NCBI GenBank assembly: GCA_017307865.1 | Contig: JAFKGE010000024.1 | Span: 39,083 to 103,082, forward strand | DNA length: 64,000 nt | Origin: Burkholderiales bacterium | Lineage (GTDB): Bacteria > Pseudomonadota > Gammaproteobacteria > Burkholderiales > Burkholderiaceae_C | Direction of reading: 5' to 3' | Part shown: one piece after another, positions 58,764-64,000 of the stretch | Position numbering within the stretch: the stretch's first letter is position 1 | Layout of the letters: the number at the start of each line of letters is the position of its first letter | Notes under the pieces: model-generated | Database searches by the model: none | Seen by the model: only the letters and a program-made list of their open reading frames with translations | What the model was told of the DNA's origin: nothing | Position numbers and translations under genes: made by a program

Positions 58764-58816
58764 ATGCATTAAATTGCATTGACTCGAACCAAAACATGCA
58801 ATATGATGCATGCATT
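58764..58816 (+). promoter_or_regulatory. boxC promoter with BoxR-type TGCA operators
   Basis: Strong sigma-70 boxes: TTGACT (58779-58784), 17 bases, TATGAT (58802-58807). Five TGCA cores (58765, 58775, 58797, 58807, 58811) lie on both boxes, for example GATGCATTAAATTGCATT and ATGATGCATGCATTG. Repressor bound here would block polymerase directly. Confidence 0.75.
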
Positions 58817-58890
58817 GCTCGGGTAGGGGCCCATCAGCCAGGCCCGGGTTTTCCAAGGCCGCAGTCCCACTTCATCCAGGAGCCCTCGCC

Positions 58891-60558
<1,668 letters not shown>

Positions 60559-60576
60559 CGGCGCGCGTCACCCTGG

Positions 60577-60640
60577 TTTCAAGCAAAAAGTGGTTGCAGC
60601 GCCCGCCAATCAAGCGCGAACAGCTATTGATTTGATAGTT
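60577..60640 (+). repeat. R1 dispersed repeat, copy 11, between boxC and boxB
   Basis: TTTCAAGCAAAAAGTGGTTG, CAGCGCCCGCCAATCAAGCG, CGAACAGCTATTGATTTGAT. The shared frame is open (FKQKVVAAPANQARTAIDLI). Confidence 0.85.
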
Positions 60641-60675
60641 TTCGGTCCATCTTTCGATTCCTTCAGGAGACCCTC

Positions 60676-62103
<1,428 letters not shown>

Positions 62104-62169
62104 GGACGCGCAGGGCGCGGGTGCGCTGTGGCCCGCGTCCCGCGCCTGAACCGCAGGGGTTGAAGAACC

Positions 62170-63486
62170 ATGGACACCCGAACCAACACCACGCTGCTCA
62201 AGCAGCACCTGATCGACCCGGCCATCTGCATCCGCTGCGGCGCCTGCGAGGCGGCGTGCCCTATTCAGGCGATCTCGCACGACGCCAACAACTACGTCGT
62301 CGATCCGTCCATCTGCGAGAAGTGCCTGGCCTGCATCCCGGTCTGCCCCACCGGCGCCATCGACAACTGGCGCATGGTGCCCACCGCGCGCGCCTATGCG
62401 CTGGACGAGCAGTTCGGCTGGTTCGAGCTGCCCGAGGAGCTGACGCCGGCGCAGCTGGCCGAGTTCGGCGCCGAGCTGCCGGACGAGGCCGCGGCGGCCG
62501 ATGAGGCGCCGCAGACGCTGGCCCAGGCCGAGGCCGCGCTGGCCGTCGAGCCGGCGTCGGGCGACTCCGCCCCCGCCAGCCCCGCCGGCGGCTACACCGC
62601 CCGCACGCCACCCTGGTCGGCCGCGCACGCCTACGTCAACCTGTATGGCGCGCGCGCGGCGCACAAGACGGTGACCGCCACCTGCGTGGGCAACGTGCGC
62701 GTCACTGAGGTCGGCAAGCAGTACGACACCCACCACATCATCCTGGACTTCGGCGCCATGCCCTTCCCGGTGTTGGAGGGTCAGTCCATCGGCGTCATCG
62801 CGCCGGGGCTGGACGCGCGTGGCCAGCCGCACTTCGCGCGGCAATATTCGGTGGCCAGCGCGCGCAACGGCGAGCGGCCGGGCTACAACAACGTCTCGCT
62901 CACCATCAAGCGCGTGCTGGAGGACTACGAAGGCAACCCGGTGCGCGGCGTGGCCAGCAACTTCATGTGCGACCTGAAGGTGGGCGACAAGGTCGAGGTC
63001 ATCGGCCCCTTCGGCTCCACCTTCCTGATGCCCAATCACCCGAAGAGCCACATCGTGATGATCTGCACCGGCACCGGCAGCGCGCCCATGCGCGCTATGA
63101 CCGAGTGGCGCCGGCGCCTGCGCAAGAGCGGCAAGTTCGACGGCGGGCGCCTGCTGCTGTTCTTCGGCGCGCGCTCCAAGGAAGAGCTGCCCTATTTCGG
63201 CCCCTTGCTGAGCCTGCCGCGCGACTTCATCGACCTGAACTTCGCCTTCAGCCGCACCTCCGGCCAGCCCAAGACCTATGTGCAGGATCGCCTGCGCGAG
63301 CGCGCCGCCGACCTGGCGCCGCTGCTGCAAGACGCCAACTGCTACTTCTACGTCTGCGGCCTCAAGGCGATGGAAAACGGCGTGATGCAGGCGCTGCGCG
63401 AGGTGGCGCAGGACGCCGGCCTGGACTGGGCCGAGCTGAGCGAGCGCCTGAAGAAGGAAGGGCGGCTGCACCTGGAGACCTACTGA
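62170..63486 (+). CDS. boxA: Benzoyl-CoA epoxidase reductase component BoxA
   Basis: A 438-aa iron-sulfur flavoprotein: two 4Fe-4S motifs near the N-terminus ([12 protein letters not shown] near 20 and [12 protein letters not shown] near 49), an Ala/Glu-rich linker (about 90-145), then a ferredoxin-NADP reductase module with FAD motif RQYSVAS and NADP motif [12 protein letters not shown]. It passes electrons from NADPH to BoxB. Last gene of the box operon. Confidence 0.96.
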   Translation: MDTRTNTTLLKQHLIDPAICIRCGACEAACPIQAISHDANNYVVDPSICEKCLACIPVCPTGAIDNWRMVPTARAYALDEQFGWFELPEELTPAQLAEFGAELPDEAAAADEAPQTLAQAEAALAVEPASGDSAPASPAGGYTARTPPWSAAHAYVNLYGARAAHKTVTATCVGNVRVTEVGKQYDTHHIILDFGAMPFPVLEGQSIGVIAPGLDARGQPHFARQYSVASARNGERPGYNNVSLTIKRVLEDYEGNPVRGVASNFMCDLKVGDKVEVIGPFGSTFLMPNHPKSHIVMICTGTGSAPMRAMTEWRRRLRKSGKFDGGRLLLFFGARSKEELPYFGPLLSLPRDFIDLNFAFSRTSGQPKTYVQDRLRERAADLAPLLQDANCYFYVCGLKAMENGVMQALREVAQDAGLDWAELSERLKKEGRLHLETY

Positions 63487-63502
63487 TCCCCTGGTGACCG
63501 AA

Positions 63503-63566
63503 TGCTATTTATATAGCAGCTGTTTGCGCTTGATTGGCGGGCGCTGCGGGCCGATTTGATTCGAAT
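63503..63566 (-). repeat. R1 dispersed repeat, copy 12, after boxA
   Basis: Read on the minus strand: TTCGAATCAAATCGGCCCGC, AGCGCCCGCCAATCAAGCGC, AAACAGCTGCTATATAAATA. The shared frame is open through NRPAAPANQAQTAAI and then stops. It is antisense to the box operon. Numbering skips 4, which was rejected. Confidence 0.85.
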
Positions 63567-63616
63567 TTTCGGGGACAAGCGCGGCGCAAGTCGTGCGGCA
63601 TCGCCCCCGCTTCATT

Positions 63617-63805
63617 TCACTTGGTCAGAATCAGCTTGCCTTGGCGCGTGGCCTGCAGGCGGTACACCGCGCCGTTGTGGCTGATCTCGATCGTGCGCCG
63701 GCCTTGCAGCAGGGCCTCGCTGGGCAGCGGCGTGCTGGCGTCGGCGCGGCGCGCGGCCACCGGGTGTAACGGGGGCGCAGCTGGCGGCGCTGGAGGGCAG
63801 GTCAC
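63617..63805 (-). CDS. hemP: Hemin uptake protein HemP
   Basis: A 62-aa protein whose C-terminal 35 residues match the HemP family (ALLQGRRTIEISHNGAVYRL, then QATRQGKLILTK). HemP genes usually precede heme or siderophore uptake operons and are Fur-controlled; the next gene on this strand is not one here, only R1 copy 12 and boxA convergent. I chose GTG 63805 (GAGG just upstream); a GTG at 63847 would add 14 residues. Confidence 0.75.
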   Translation of the reverse strand: MTCPPAPPAAPPLHPVAARRADASTPLPSEALLQGRRTIEISHNGAVYRLQATRQGKLILTK

Positions 63806-63862
63806 GTGCGGCGCCTCAGAATGCGGGCATGAGAGGTTCGTTCGCACCTTCTTATTCCATTT

Positions 63863-64000
63863 CTAATTCAATAGCGCATCAATAATCCACGGCCAGGCGA
63901 CGATGGATCGGATCCGTTCGCAGTTGCTCTCGAAGTCTCGCAGGGCGAGCTCAAGGTGATCTTCGAGCGCCTCCAGGCTGTCGAAGACGCGGTTGTGGAA
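63863..64000 (-). CDS. 3' end of an IS630-type transposase (runs off the window)
   Basis: The minus-strand frame is open from the window edge to TAG at 63863-63865, encoding 45 residues. The sequence FHNRVFDSLEALEDHLELAL, then CERIRSIVAWPWIID resembles the C-terminus of IS630-family transposases. The inverted repeat should lie between this stop and hemP (63806-63862), but none could be identified from one end. The element is partial here only because the window ends. Confidence 0.6.
   Translation of the reverse strand, partial: FHNRVFDSLEALEDHLELALRDFESNCERIRSIVAWPWIIDALLN

Overview
The window looks like about 64 kb of chromosome from a high-GC betaproteobacterium of the order Burkholderiales, most likely family Comamonadaceae (an Acidovorax, Ottowia or Alicycliphilus relative). 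The grounds are GC-rich third positions, a GBP-type trimeric porin, a complete Sox thiosulfate-oxidation cluster, the BoxABC/BoxR aerobic benzoyl-CoA pathway, a single-chain (quinol-type) NO reductase with its own NorR, and a CIRCE-controlled groESL operon. Almost all genes are intact and tightly packed. No tRNA, rRNA or CRISPR array was seen.

Layout. 1-7433: soxC (3' part), soxD, soxY, soxZ, soxA, soxX and soxB, then a DsrE-like periplasmic protein, a relic fragment of a second soxB-like gene and a hemerythrin-like protein. 7527-17956: a type II secretion locus, gspG-H-I-J-K-L-M-N-D-E on the minus strand with gspC divergent and no gspF. 17970-21025: ilvA, a candidate small RNA, an OsmC protein and coq7. 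21288-28737: a porin, a five-gene peptide/nickel/opine-type ABC importer and a PEBP protein. 28790-31349: transaldolase and Pgi. 31414-31667: two long inverted repeats. 31716-36719: a NitT/TauT-type ABC importer divergent from a two-component system. 36795-38833: groEL and groES. 39091-43216: norB and norR, divergent, with three NorR-type sites between them. 43213-47034: a Fe3+/polyamine-type ABC importer. 47170-55166: a SulP transporter, a Tat-exported phospholipase-C-type phosphatase, metG, a patatin and apbC. 55323-63486: a DUF2726 protein, then bclA, boxR, boxC, boxB and boxA. The right edge holds hemP and the 3' end of an IS630-type transposase.

How the parts work together. Sox proteins oxidise reduced sulfur in the periplasm and pass electrons to c-type cytochromes. 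BclA activates benzoate to benzoyl-CoA, BoxAB epoxidises it and BoxC opens the ring, with BoxR sensing benzoyl-CoA. NorB/NorR detoxifies or respires NO. Several uptake systems surround these modules.

The most unusual feature is a family of about 60-bp dispersed repeats (called R1 here, 11 copies). They sit mostly in short intra-operon gaps, and all copies keep the same reading frame open. Two copies lie in frame inside housekeeping enzymes (pgi and metG) and one supplies the leader of the pseudopilin gspH. Two other repeat types extend the N-termini of a DppF-like ATPase and of gspJ. This resembles the logic of in-frame palindromic elements known in Rickettsia.
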